In this document: positions 1 through 5,909 of the stretch, in pieces
Layout of the letters: every line of letters starts with the position of its first letter
How positions within the stretch are numbered: the first letter of the stretch is position 1
DNA from: Alphaproteobacteria bacterium
GTDB taxonomy: Bacteria; Pseudomonadota; Alphaproteobacteria; Caulobacterales; Parvularculaceae
NCBI GenBank assembly: GCA_030428745.1
Contig: JAUIEG010000170.1
Span: forward strand, 1-6,215
Length of the DNA stretch: 6,215 nucleotides
Reading direction: 5' to 3'
Position numbers and translations under genes: made by a program
The notes under the pieces: generated by a model
What the model was told of the DNA's origin: nothing
The model's input: only the letters and a program-made list of their open reading frames with translations
Databases searched by the model: none

Positions 1-621
1 GCACTGGGAAGTCAGCAGCCCTTTAACATCGCCGCAGACTTTCAAGACGTCCTGATCCTCGATCCGGCCGCCGGTCTGGGCGTCGTTTTCCTGCCGCTGG
101 TCGTTATTCTGGGTCATCGTGTTTTTATTGTTGACGATGACGGCGGGTTTGGATTTGGCCTTGTGACCATGCTTGTGCCGGGCTTTGCTATCGATCCGAC
201 GGAGGTCTTCTGCGAGATCTGAAAAGCGCCGCTCTGCGTCTTTGCGGTCGCTCGCGGCCATATAGCATTTAGCCTCATCGTAGCGTTGCACTTCAAGACA
301 ATGCATATGCGTTTTGCAGCGCTGCACCACAGCGTTGTAGGCGGCGTTGACTTCGGCCCGGAAGGCGTCCAGCGGCGCCTTGCTGGCGTCAGGATTGCTC
401 CGTCCCGCGGCGATGGCGGTTTGTGCGGCTGATAAATAATTTTGTTTTCCGGCAGTGTATTGCGCTTCGCAGGTCTCTGCGGCGATGTCGCGGCGCTCCT
501 GCACTGCGCCTGCCGGAATAATGGTTTCGTTGCGCACGGTGATGTCGTCCACGTCGACCTTGTGCGTACAAGCGGAAAGGAATGCGGTGGCACAGGCGAG
601 AAGCGATAGATAAATTTTCAT
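1..621 (-). CDS. Putative lipoprotein, partial (C-terminus beyond the window)
   Basis: The frame is open from an ATG at 621 to the left edge of the window: 207 codons with no stop, so the 3' end is missing. The N-terminus (MKIYLSLLACATAFLSAC) is a lipoprotein signal peptide with lipobox LSAC, and Cys18 is the expected lipidated residue. The mature part is mostly helical and charged (about residues 40-145). It is followed by a Lys/His-rich stretch (145-160, including KARHKHGHKAK) and an Asn/Gln-rich low-complexity stretch (164-185), which look like a flexible linker to a further domain outside the window. Cysteines at 51, 102, 108, 119, 196 and 207 could form disulfides in the periplasm. A GGGGG stretch five bases before the ATG is a weak ribosome binding site. 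It lies 59 bases downstream of the small membrane-protein gene on the same strand, so co-transcription is plausible. I recognise no family. An envelope location is well supported; the function is unknown. Confidence 0.75.
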   Translation of the reverse strand, partial: MKIYLSLLACATAFLSACTHKVDVDDITVRNETIIPAGAVQERRDIAAETCEAQYTAGKQNYLSAAQTAIAAGRSNPDASKAPLDAFRAEVNAAYNAVVQRCKTHMHCLEVQRYDEAKCYMAASDRKDAERRFSDLAEDLRRIDSKARHKHGHKAKSKPAVIVNNKNTMTQNNDQRQENDAQTGGRIEDQDVLKVCGDVKGLLTSQC

Positions 622-680
622 GAGAACCCCCGTTATTGCTGTTATGGCGCAGCCGGTTGCATATGGAAGATGGTTGGCAG

Positions 681-908
681 TCAGCCTTCGAAATCGAACT
701 GAAGCTCAAGCGGGCCGACGCAGCAGGGCGCGGCGAAATAGCCGGCCTTGAGACCGGCGCAATATCCGATGCCGAGAAGAAGAACGGTGACGAGCACGCT
801 GACCCCGATGATCACTGTCAGACTGGTTTTCTTTTCCGGCGCCGACGATTTCTTCTCAATATTGAAGAAAGCAATGTCCTGATAGGATCGTTTTGCCCCT
901 AAACTCAT
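681..908 (-). CDS. Small single-span membrane protein, unknown function
   Basis: This gene encodes 75 residues. The N-terminal 27 residues are polar and Lys-rich (K19, K20, K26, K27). A strongly hydrophobic segment (about 29-50, LTVIIGVSVLVTVLLLGIGY) follows, then a short tail of about 25 residues with cysteines at 62 and 63. By the positive-inside rule the N-terminus is cytoplasmic and the tail periplasmic. The start at 908 is chosen because GGAGGGG sits five bases before it. A further in-frame ATG at 938 would translate through this ribosome binding site and is unlikely. The hydrophobic segment has no lipobox or clear cleavage site, so it reads as a membrane anchor. The next gene downstream is the lipoprotein at 1-621, so the pair may be an envelope operon. 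I recognise no family; function unknown. Confidence 0.7.
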   Translation of the reverse strand: MSLGAKRSYQDIAFFNIEKKSSAPEKKTSLTVIIGVSVLVTVLLLGIGYCAGLKAGYFAAPCCVGPLELQFDFEG

Positions 909-1089
909 CTTTTCCCCTCCAGTTAAAGTAAAGAACAAATGAAAAACATTTCTGTATTACACTCTATAGTTGCGGTTTGTCGAGTCTTCTCGTCTGCAGG
1001 GGTATAGCGGCGAACTATACGCCTTGCCGGGGGCGGGGCGCGCGGTTATGAGACGGGCGGGCCGCTTCAGGGCTCGCCGGAATGCCGCT
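909..1089. other. Divergent intergenic region between membrane-protein and GST genes
   Basis: This region should hold divergent promoters for the minus-strand membrane-protein gene and the plus-strand GST gene. Its left part (about 920-970) is AT-rich. A plus-strand TATAGT at 965-970 resembles a -10 element, but the sequence where a -35 should lie (around AAAACA) matches poorly. No convincing -10/-35 pair is visible on the minus strand either. The GC-rich part at 1020-1089 is open in the GST frame back to a TTG at 970 and contains an ATG at 1048. The resulting Arg-rich extension is not typical of GSTs, so I treat it as untranslated leader. Confidence 0.45.
914..920 (-). promoter_or_regulatory. 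Strong ribosome binding site deciding the small membrane-protein start
   Basis: On the minus strand this reads GGAGGGG followed by AAAAG and ATG. It is a near-ideal Shine-Dalgarno sequence with a five-base spacer. It places the start at 908 rather than at the upstream in-frame ATG at 938. Confidence 0.8.
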
Positions 1090-1776
1090 ATGGCCTTGAA
1101 ATTATACGATCTTGCGCTCGCCGACCCCGATATACGGCCGAGTCCGTTCTGCTGGATGGTGAAATTCGCGCTGCTTCACAAAGAGCTGGAATTCGAGACC
1201 GCGCCCGTCGGGTTCGCGGACAAGACGAAATATCCAGATCCTGAATATGGCCGGGTCCCCGTGATCGTCGACGGCGAGGAGATGGTGAAAGACAGCGCCA
1301 TGATTATGGCGTGGCTCGACAAGGCCTATCCGGAAAAACCGCTCGTCGCGACGGACGGGGAAGCCGCCGCCGCGGAATTTTATCGCGCCTGGTTGTTCTC
1401 CTCATTTTTTCCGGCCGTGTCCCCGATGCTGATGGCGCGCATTCATGCGCTCGCGGCGGATGATGACAAAGCCTACTTCCGGGCCTCTCGCGAGGAGCGG
1501 TTTGGAAAAACGATTGAGGAGCTGGCCGCGTCGACGGGTCAAAAGGAAAAGGTCGAAGCGTCTTTACAGGTTCTGTCGGCGCCGCTGGGCCGCTACCGCT
1601 TTCTTGGCGGAGACGCGCCCAATCTCTGCGATTATTATGTCATGGGCGCTTTTATGTGGCCGCGGCTATCGACATCTGAAGACATCTACGAGGCGCCACA
1701 GCCGGTGGCCGCGTGGATCGAGCGAATGCTCGATCTTTTCGATGGTTATGCACGCAAAGCGAAACGGCCGTCGTGA
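1090..1776 (+). CDS. Glutathione S-transferase, LigE-like (beta-etherase-type) clade
   Basis: This is a 228-residue cytosolic GST, a normal length for the superfamily. The N-terminal thioredoxin-fold domain covers about residues 3-82. It begins LYDLALADPDIRPSPFCW, with a Ser-Pro-x-Cys (18-21) at the start of the first helix where the glutathione-activating residue lies. It contains the cis-proline loop (RVPVIV, Pro57) and the glutathione-binding Asp-Ser (68-69, KDSAMIMAWL). The all-helical C-terminal domain covers about 90-225 and has the GGDAPNLCDYYV motif with Asp181. The LYDLA...D...SP(F/Y)CW opening resembles the LigE/etherase-like subgroup. True lignin ether cleavage cannot be inferred from that. 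The start at 1090 begins exactly at the conserved domain and has GGAA seven bases before it; the upstream ATG at 1048 would add an atypical Arg-rich leader. The stop overlaps the GTG start of the next gene, so the two are co-translated. The substrate is unknown. Confidence 0.87.
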   Translation: MALKLYDLALADPDIRPSPFCWMVKFALLHKELEFETAPVGFADKTKYPDPEYGRVPVIVDGEEMVKDSAMIMAWLDKAYPEKPLVATDGEAAAAEFYRAWLFSSFFPAVSPMLMARIHALAADDDKAYFRASREERFGKTIEELAASTGQKEKVEASLQVLSAPLGRYRFLGGDAPNLCDYYVMGAFMWPRLSTSEDIYEAPQPVAAWIERMLDLFDGYARKAKRPS

Positions 1777-2219
1777 CGTCCAGACATACGCAAACCGAAG
1801 TTCCTTATTCGGCCGACCAGATGTATGCGCTGGTCGCCGATGTGGAGAAATATCCGGAGTTTCTTCCATGGTGCGTCGGGCTTCGCATTATCGAGCGCAG
1901 TGAGACGAAGGTCACCGCCGACATGATTGTCGCCTATAAAGTCTTTCGCGAACGCTTCCGCAGCCGGGTGATGCTCGATCCTGAGAGCAGGCGCATCGAT
2001 GTCGCCTATGTGGACGGACCGTTCCGTAATCTCGAAAATCGCTGGCGCTTTACGGACAAACCAGAAGGCGGGCCAAATGCTGGTTCGGTGATCGACTTTG
2101 AAATCGAGTTCGAATTTAGGAACTTTCTGCTGCAAGCAACGGCGCAGGCGGTGTTCGACAAGGCCTTTGCGCGAATGAGCGACGCGTTTGTGAAGCGTGC
2201 GCATGAGGTTTACGGCTAG
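1773..2219 (+). CDS. ratA: RatA/COQ10-family protein (START/polyketide-cyclase fold)
   Basis: This gene encodes 148 residues, the usual length for this family of single-domain helix-grip (START-like) proteins. Family motifs are clear: YPEFLPWC (27-34), the FRERFRSRV strand (58-66), DGPFRNLENRWRF (81-93) and a C-terminal helix (125-146) that would close the hydrophobic pocket. Mitochondrial COQ10 homologues bind coenzyme Q and support respiration. E. coli RatA was described as an inhibitor of ribosome subunit joining. In an alphaproteobacterium the coenzyme-Q role seems at least as likely, and no antitoxin partner is visible. The GTG at 1773 is chosen because it gives the family N-terminus (HTQTEVPYSADQMYALV) and overlaps the GST stop codon as GTGA. 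No good ribosome binding site precedes it, so translation probably depends on coupling to the GST. An in-frame ATG at 1713 lies well inside the GST and would add 20 unrelated residues. Confidence 0.88.
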   Translation: MTSRHTQTEVPYSADQMYALVADVEKYPEFLPWCVGLRIIERSETKVTADMIVAYKVFRERFRSRVMLDPESRRIDVAYVDGPFRNLENRWRFTDKPEGGPNAGSVIDFEIEFEFRNFLLQATAQAVFDKAFARMSDAFVKRAHEVYG

Positions 2220-2227
2220 CAGGCGGC

Positions 2228-3130
2228 TTATTCCATCGCCGGTAGGCGGAAGGAGACAACTTTGCCGCGCGGCCGGCTGATCGCCCAGACGCGATCCGGC
2301 TCTTCCGGGTCGAAATCGAACGCCTGACCCTCGGCGGGGACCGCGATGGTTGCGCAGTGGACAAGGGTCGGTCCCATGTCGGGAAAATTGAGCACATAGA
2401 TTTCCGGCAGGTCGTGACCCATGACATAGAGCCTGCCGTCTGGCCCTATGGCGCCGCCCGATGCGGCCTGCGGCGCCATCTTTTCAAGAATGCTGGCGGG
2501 CAGCGCGTAGCCTCCGGTCTTGCGCCATTCCTTGTCGAACGTGACGACTGTTGCATAGGTATGGTCTTTATAAGGAAGTCCGGTCTCATCGTCATATTGC
2601 GCGAAGCCGGCGATCCATCCGTCCATGTAATGATCGAACCAGACGAGTGAGCCTTCATCCAATATGCCCAGGCTTTTCGAGTCCATATGGGTCATGGTCT
2701 TAGCATCGAAAATCTCGATCGAGCTCGCCATGGGCAGGTTTGGATGATTGGAGTTGGCGCAATAGAGCCGGCCGGCTTCCTCATAACAGCTGTTGAGATG
2801 CCCGATGAGGCCGCCGCGCTTGCCGATCCAGCGTTTCACGAGCTCCCCGGTTTCGCGATCATATTTGCCGATGACGTAATTGGCCACGGCGTAGAAATGG
2901 TTTTCATCGGCGGCGACCCCTTGCGTCGCATCAGGCGCGTCCCAGGCGCCGATTTCTTCCGCTGTCCCCGTCTTGATCTCGGGCGGAACGTATTCCTCGA
3001 TCCCCATCGCCGCCCAGGCGGCGCGGCGCGCTTCGCGTCTCGCCTCTATATTGTTCGGCTCTTGCGCAGCGGTGACGGAAGCAGCGCAGAGGCTGAGCGC
3101 GGAGAGAATGAAAGCAGCAGTCTTTTTCAT
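2228..3130 (-). CDS. Exported beta-propeller-like protein of unknown function
   Basis: This gene encodes 300 residues. A Sec signal peptide (1-22, MKKTAAFILSALSLCAASVTAA) has likely cleavage before QEP; LSLC is not a valid lipobox, so the product should be soluble in the periplasm or secreted. After a charged helical stretch (27-48) come repeated units typical of a beta-propeller, each with hydrophobic strands and Asp/Gly turns. They lie near 69-101, 111-150, 160-205, 226-260 and 269-296. Notable motifs are HLNSC (111-115), YCANSNHPNLP (123-133), SSIEIFD (136-142), GSLVWFD (160-166), SGGAIGPDGRLYVMGHDLPEIYVL (224-247) and GQAFDFD (268-274). Cys115 and Cys124 could form a disulfide. The clustered His, Asn and Asp residues could make a ligand or metal site. 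It lacks the motifs of beta-propeller phytase. AGGA six bases before the ATG supports the start. It lies downstream of the TonB-dependent receptor, behind a terminator. The function is unknown; a role tied to the receptor's substrate is inference. Confidence 0.85.
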   Translation of the reverse strand: MKKTAAFILSALSLCAASVTAAQEPNNIEARREARRAAWAAMGIEEYVPPEIKTGTAEEIGAWDAPDATQGVAADENHFYAVANYVIGKYDRETGELVKRWIGKRGGLIGHLNSCYEEAGRLYCANSNHPNLPMASSIEIFDAKTMTHMDSKSLGILDEGSLVWFDHYMDGWIAGFAQYDDETGLPYKDHTYATVVTFDKEWRKTGGYALPASILEKMAPQAASGGAIGPDGRLYVMGHDLPEIYVLNFPDMGPTLVHCATIAVPAEGQAFDFDPEEPDRVWAISRPRGKVVSFRLPAME

Positions 3131-3141
3131 GTCATGTCCTG

Positions 3142-3180
3142 AAAAAAAAGGCGCTCCTCAGCAGTGAAGAGCGCCCTTTT
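3142..3180 (-). terminator. Intrinsic terminator between receptor and propeller genes
   Basis: The arms GGCGCTC (3150-3156) and GAGCGCC (3169-3175) form a 7-bp GC-rich stem. It continues past one C/A mismatch into three more pairs (3158-3160 with 3165-3167) and closes with a four-base loop. On the minus strand it is followed directly by eight T (3149-3142), a textbook Rho-independent terminator for the receptor transcript. On the plus strand only four T follow, so it is mainly minus-directed. It sits between the receptor stop (3189) and the propeller ATG (3130), with its T-tract only two bases from the propeller ribosome binding site. It probably acts as a partial terminator that lowers propeller expression relative to the receptor. 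Confidence 0.88.
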
Positions 3181-3188
3181 GCGAAATG

Positions 3189-5807
3189 TTAGAATGACGC
3201 GTTGAAGCCAACCCAGAAGGTACGGCCAAAACGGGCGTCTTCCTGCAGGAACTGCGCGTCCGGACCAGTCAGTTCCGTGCGGCCTTCATCCGTGACGTTT
3301 ACGGCTTCCGCGACTACAGAGAAATTGTCTGTCAGGTTTACGCGCGCTTGAAGATCAAGTTGGCCGCGTTCGTCCCAATATTCGTCTTGATTGGGATTGC
3401 CGGCGTTCAACGAGTCGAGAAACTCACCTGTGTAGTTATATGAGCCGCGCACTTCGAAAAACTCGTTCGCATAAAACAGGGTCAAATTGTAGGTGAGATC
3501 CGGCTGTTGCAGCAGTGTTGTGGAGCGTGTTGTTCCATCGCCCAGCGGAACCGTGAAGTCTGTGTCGAGCCAGGTGACATTTGCGCCGACGCCAAGCCCG
3601 TTCCAGGGCGCGGGCAGGAAGTACATGACCTGCTGGTACTGCGCTTCAAGGCCGAAGATTTCCGCATTCGCGGCGTTCTCCGGCTGAGTGACGCGATCGT
3701 AAACAACGCCGTCAACGGTGAGGTTGGCGTCGGTTGTGGTCAGGACGAAGATTTCGTCAGAGATGTCCTTGTAAAAAGCGCCAACCGACAGGATGCCTTC
3801 GGGGATGTACCATTCGAGCGAAGCGTCGATATTGGTTGATTTGCGCGGGTCAAGCTCCGGATTGGATCGCGACAGCGTCAGATCTGTCCCGTCCGTGCCC
3901 GGGCTGAAGCCGCGCGTCAGGTCGGAAATATTAGGCCGTCCGATAGTCCGCGAGGCGGCGAGACGCAACACGATTTCATCCGCGAGGTTAAAGCGTGCAA
4001 CGGCGCTGGGGAGGATGTTGGTGTAGTCGCCGGAGACCGCATCACCAGCGACAGGGCCGCCATCCCATGATGTGTGCTCGACGCGCACGCCGCCAGTGAC
4101 CGAGCCGACGCCAAGGTCAAGGGAGCCCTGTACATAGCCAGCATAGACTTGTTCAGAGGCGGACGATGCAGAGGTGACCGTCGCTGTTTGTGTGAATGGG
4201 TTCGCGGCGAAGTAAGCGTTCGCAGCGTCGCTATCGATCCGGAACAGGAACTTGTAGTTACCCTGATAACCCACATCGGCGAGCTTGGTGTCTGGAACAT
4301 CGGCGAGTGTGTAAGGATTGTCTGAGACGAAACGCGCAAAGTCGAAGCCTTCATCCTTGCTCCGGTCGCGATAGACGCCGCCTGTTTTTACGGTGAAGGC
4401 GTCGAATTCAAACGCGCCATTGAGAGCGACTTCGAAAATTTCATCTTCTGCGTAACGGTCAAGCTCGCCGCGATTGGTATGCGCATAGCTTGCCGGATTG
4501 TAAAAACCCTCGGGGTCGAGCGGATAAGAACGCGGAAAGAAGTCCGTGGTGTCGTAAACAGAGCCAAATGTTGTGTCCGTGAGGAAAGCCTCTGTCGATT
4601 CAGGGTTGTGCAGTTTGGCCCCGGAATAGGTGGCGCGCAGGTCGAAGGTTGCATTTTCCGTCGGGCGCCAGATCGCGTTTGCCTGGCCGTTGTAGATTTT
4701 CCGGTCGAGAATGAATCGCCCGATGCCGACGACGCCATAACCGGTCTGGGTGACGCCGGAGGTGATGGTCTGATCGGTGATCATTCCGGGTTCAGATGCG
4801 GCGCCGCTTGTTCCCAGCTCATAGGTGTATTCATCGCGGCGCTCGTCGTCGTTGAATTGCGTGTAAAGTCCGGAAAGGGTGATCTCGAACTGGTCGTTCG
4901 GGCGCCATTCAAGTTTGCCCGACCCGCCAATACGCTGGCGGGTATTGTTGTAGAAGAAGAGGCGGTTGTTGGTCGGAACGACAATGCCGTTGCCATTGCC
5001 AAGGCCGACATTGGTCCCAGCGTTGTCGAATTCGGTATAGTCGGCGTCATCGACTTCGACCTGCGGGATTTCGAAGTTCCGCACGGAGTAATCGAATCCG
5101 ACCACGACGCCGAACTGGTCGTCGGGACCGAAGGTCGAGCCGGTCGCGAAATTGGCGCGCCAAGGCTGGACTTTTTCGCCGTCGCTTAAGGTCGAGCCGT
5201 CGCCGGATTGTTCGTGAAAGCCGACAAAGCCGGAACCGTAAAAGAAGGCGTCTTCCTGATCGAAGGCGCTGCGCGTAACGACATTAATTGTGCCGCCAAT
5301 AGCGTTGCCGTCGAGTTCCGGCGTGACGGATTTCACCACTTCGAGGCGGCTGAGAAGAGATGCCGGGATGACATCCAGCGGCACGGCGCGGCTTGAACCG
5401 CCACGTTCCGGCGAAGAGACAATGCCGCCGTCGATTGTGGTTCGGTTGTAGGTAGGGTTGAGGCCGCGAATGATCGGAAACCGCGCTTCGGCCTGATCGT
5501 TTTGCACCGCGATGCCGGTGATGCGGCGAATGACGGCGGCGGTGTTGAGGTCCGGCAGGCGGCCAATGTCGTCCTGCACAGTAGCGTCCATGATGTTCGT
5601 CGCGCTGCGCTTGGCGTCGATGGCGCGTTTGAGAGAAACCGCCTGACCGTAAACAACGATTTCATCTAGCTCGTCTTCATTCTCACTCTGCGCCAATGTA
5701 GGCGCTGAGAAGCAGACGGTAAGCGCAGCTGCGCAACAGGTGCGCATGATGTGGCGGCTGAATTTTGGGCGAACGACATCGCCGCACGAATGCGTTATTG
5801 AAGACAT
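3189..5807 (-). CDS. TonB-dependent outer-membrane receptor (Caulobacter/Xanthomonas type)
   Basis: This is an 872-residue outer-membrane active transporter driven by TonB-ExbB-ExbD. The signal peptide has a long polar N-region (1-20) and a hydrophobic core (about 24-36), ending APTLAQ near residue 40. The TonB box is DEIVVYG (48-54). The plug domain spans about 65-180, with IGRLPDLNTAAVIRRITGI (81-99), FPIIRGLNPTYNRTTIDGG (110-128) and a conserved end (LEVVKSVTPELDGNAIGGTI, about 155-174). The remaining 690 or so residues form the 22-strand barrel and end in Phe (FNASF), as outer-membrane barrels usually do. The mature part appears free of cysteine. There is no N-terminal signalling (STN) domain, so it is not a FecA-type transducer. 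The family serves sugars, siderophores and other large nutrients; the substrate here cannot be read from sequence. The start at 5807 is supported by AGGGG eight bases upstream. A later Met21 would also leave a usable signal peptide. Confidence 0.95.
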   Translation of the reverse strand: MSSITHSCGDVVRPKFSRHIMRTCCAAALTVCFSAPTLAQSENEDELDEIVVYGQAVSLKRAIDAKRSATNIMDATVQDDIGRLPDLNTAAVIRRITGIAVQNDQAEARFPIIRGLNPTYNRTTIDGGIVSSPERGGSSRAVPLDVIPASLLSRLEVVKSVTPELDGNAIGGTINVVTRSAFDQEDAFFYGSGFVGFHEQSGDGSTLSDGEKVQPWRANFATGSTFGPDDQFGVVVGFDYSVRNFEIPQVEVDDADYTEFDNAGTNVGLGNGNGIVVPTNNRLFFYNNTRQRIGGSGKLEWRPNDQFEITLSGLYTQFNDDERRDEYTYELGTSGAASEPGMITDQTITSGVTQTGYGVVGIGRFILDRKIYNGQANAIWRPTENATFDLRATYSGAKLHNPESTEAFLTDTTFGSVYDTTDFFPRSYPLDPEGFYNPASYAHTNRGELDRYAEDEIFEVALNGAFEFDAFTVKTGGVYRDRSKDEGFDFARFVSDNPYTLADVPDTKLADVGYQGNYKFLFRIDSDAANAYFAANPFTQTATVTSASSASEQVYAGYVQGSLDLGVGSVTGGVRVEHTSWDGGPVAGDAVSGDYTNILPSAVARFNLADEIVLRLAASRTIGRPNISDLTRGFSPGTDGTDLTLSRSNPELDPRKSTNIDASLEWYIPEGILSVGAFYKDISDEIFVLTTTDANLTVDGVVYDRVTQPENAANAEIFGLEAQYQQVMYFLPAPWNGLGVGANVTWLDTDFTVPLGDGTTRSTTLLQQPDLTYNLTLFYANEFFEVRGSYNYTGEFLDSLNAGNPNQDEYWDERGQLDLQARVNLTDNFSVVAEAVNVTDEGRTELTGPDAQFLQEDARFGRTFWVGFNASF

Positions 5808-5815
5808 GACTGTGA

Positions 5816-5820
5816 CCCCT
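5816..5820 (-). promoter_or_regulatory. Ribosome binding site of the TonB-dependent receptor
   Basis: The minus strand reads AGGGG, then eight bases, then the ATG at 5807. It supports the long form of the signal peptide over initiation at the internal Met21 codon (5747). Confidence 0.65.
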
Positions 5821-5837
5821 CAACAGGTTTTGAAACT

Positions 5838-5859
5838 CATTGCGCAATGCAATATTGCG
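5838..5859. repeat. Compound palindrome, candidate operator in the receptor leader
   Basis: Positions 5839-5858 read ATTGCGCAATGCAATATTGC. This is four consecutive 5-mers, ATTGC, GCAAT, GCAAT, ATTGC, meaning one pentamer in forward, reverse, reverse, forward order. It yields a perfect 12-bp palindrome (5838-5849) abutting a perfect 10-bp palindrome (5849-5858), and an inverted repeat CGCAAT-N5-ATTGCG (5843-5859). It ends about 30 bases before the receptor ATG, a position suited to a repressor operator near the transcription start or to a leader hairpin. The binding protein is unknown. Confidence 0.55.
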
Positions 5860-5876
5860 GCTTCAATCACAGAGCT

Positions 5877-5909
5877 GCGTCAGTTTCGTGTCGGTTGAGT
5901 GTCAGTAAT
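5877..5909. repeat. Three tandem 11-bp repeats, candidate response-regulator site
   Basis: Three consecutive 11-base units (5877-5887, 5888-5898, 5899-5909) share the plus-strand consensus GYGTCRGTWNN. Positions 1, 3, 4, 5, 7 and 8 are identical in all three, and positions 2 and 6 vary only by transitions. An 11-bp period places each copy on the same face of the helix and is the layout used by OmpR/PhoB-family response regulators. The TGTCA-like core resembles a PHO box, but its orientation points away from the receptor. The block lies 70-102 bases upstream of the receptor ATG, suitable for an activator. Confidence 0.5.

Noticed and set aside
114..593. A 159-codon minus-strand frame in the lipoprotein region
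   Set aside because: It is out of frame with the lipoprotein, which has a lipobox and stays open over 207 codons to the window edge; the shorter frame is Pro/Arg/Thr-rich, as expected of a shifted reading.
1746..2204. A 152-codon minus-strand open frame opposite ratA
   Set aside because: The plus strand encodes an unmistakable RatA/COQ10 protein; the antisense frame has no recognisable features.
1773..2219. Toxin-antitoxin system suggested by the RatA name
   Set aside because: There is no RatB-like or other antitoxin gene next to it. The neighbour is a GST, and alphaproteobacterial members are better read as COQ10-like quinone-binding proteins.
2228..3130. Beta-propeller phytase paired with a TonB-dependent receptor
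   Set aside because: Phytase-receptor pairs are familiar, but this protein is shorter and lacks the DDPA-type calcium and phosphate-binding motifs of that family.
2687..3142. A 151-codon plus-strand open frame opposite the propeller gene
   Set aside because: The minus-strand frame has a signal peptide, family-like repeats and a ribosome binding site; the plus frame has none of these and is a shadow.
4479..5189. A 236-codon plus-strand open frame opposite the receptor gene
   Set aside because: It lies wholly antisense to a clearly real TonB-dependent receptor, shows no domain or ribosome binding site, and its composition reflects the complement of the receptor codons.
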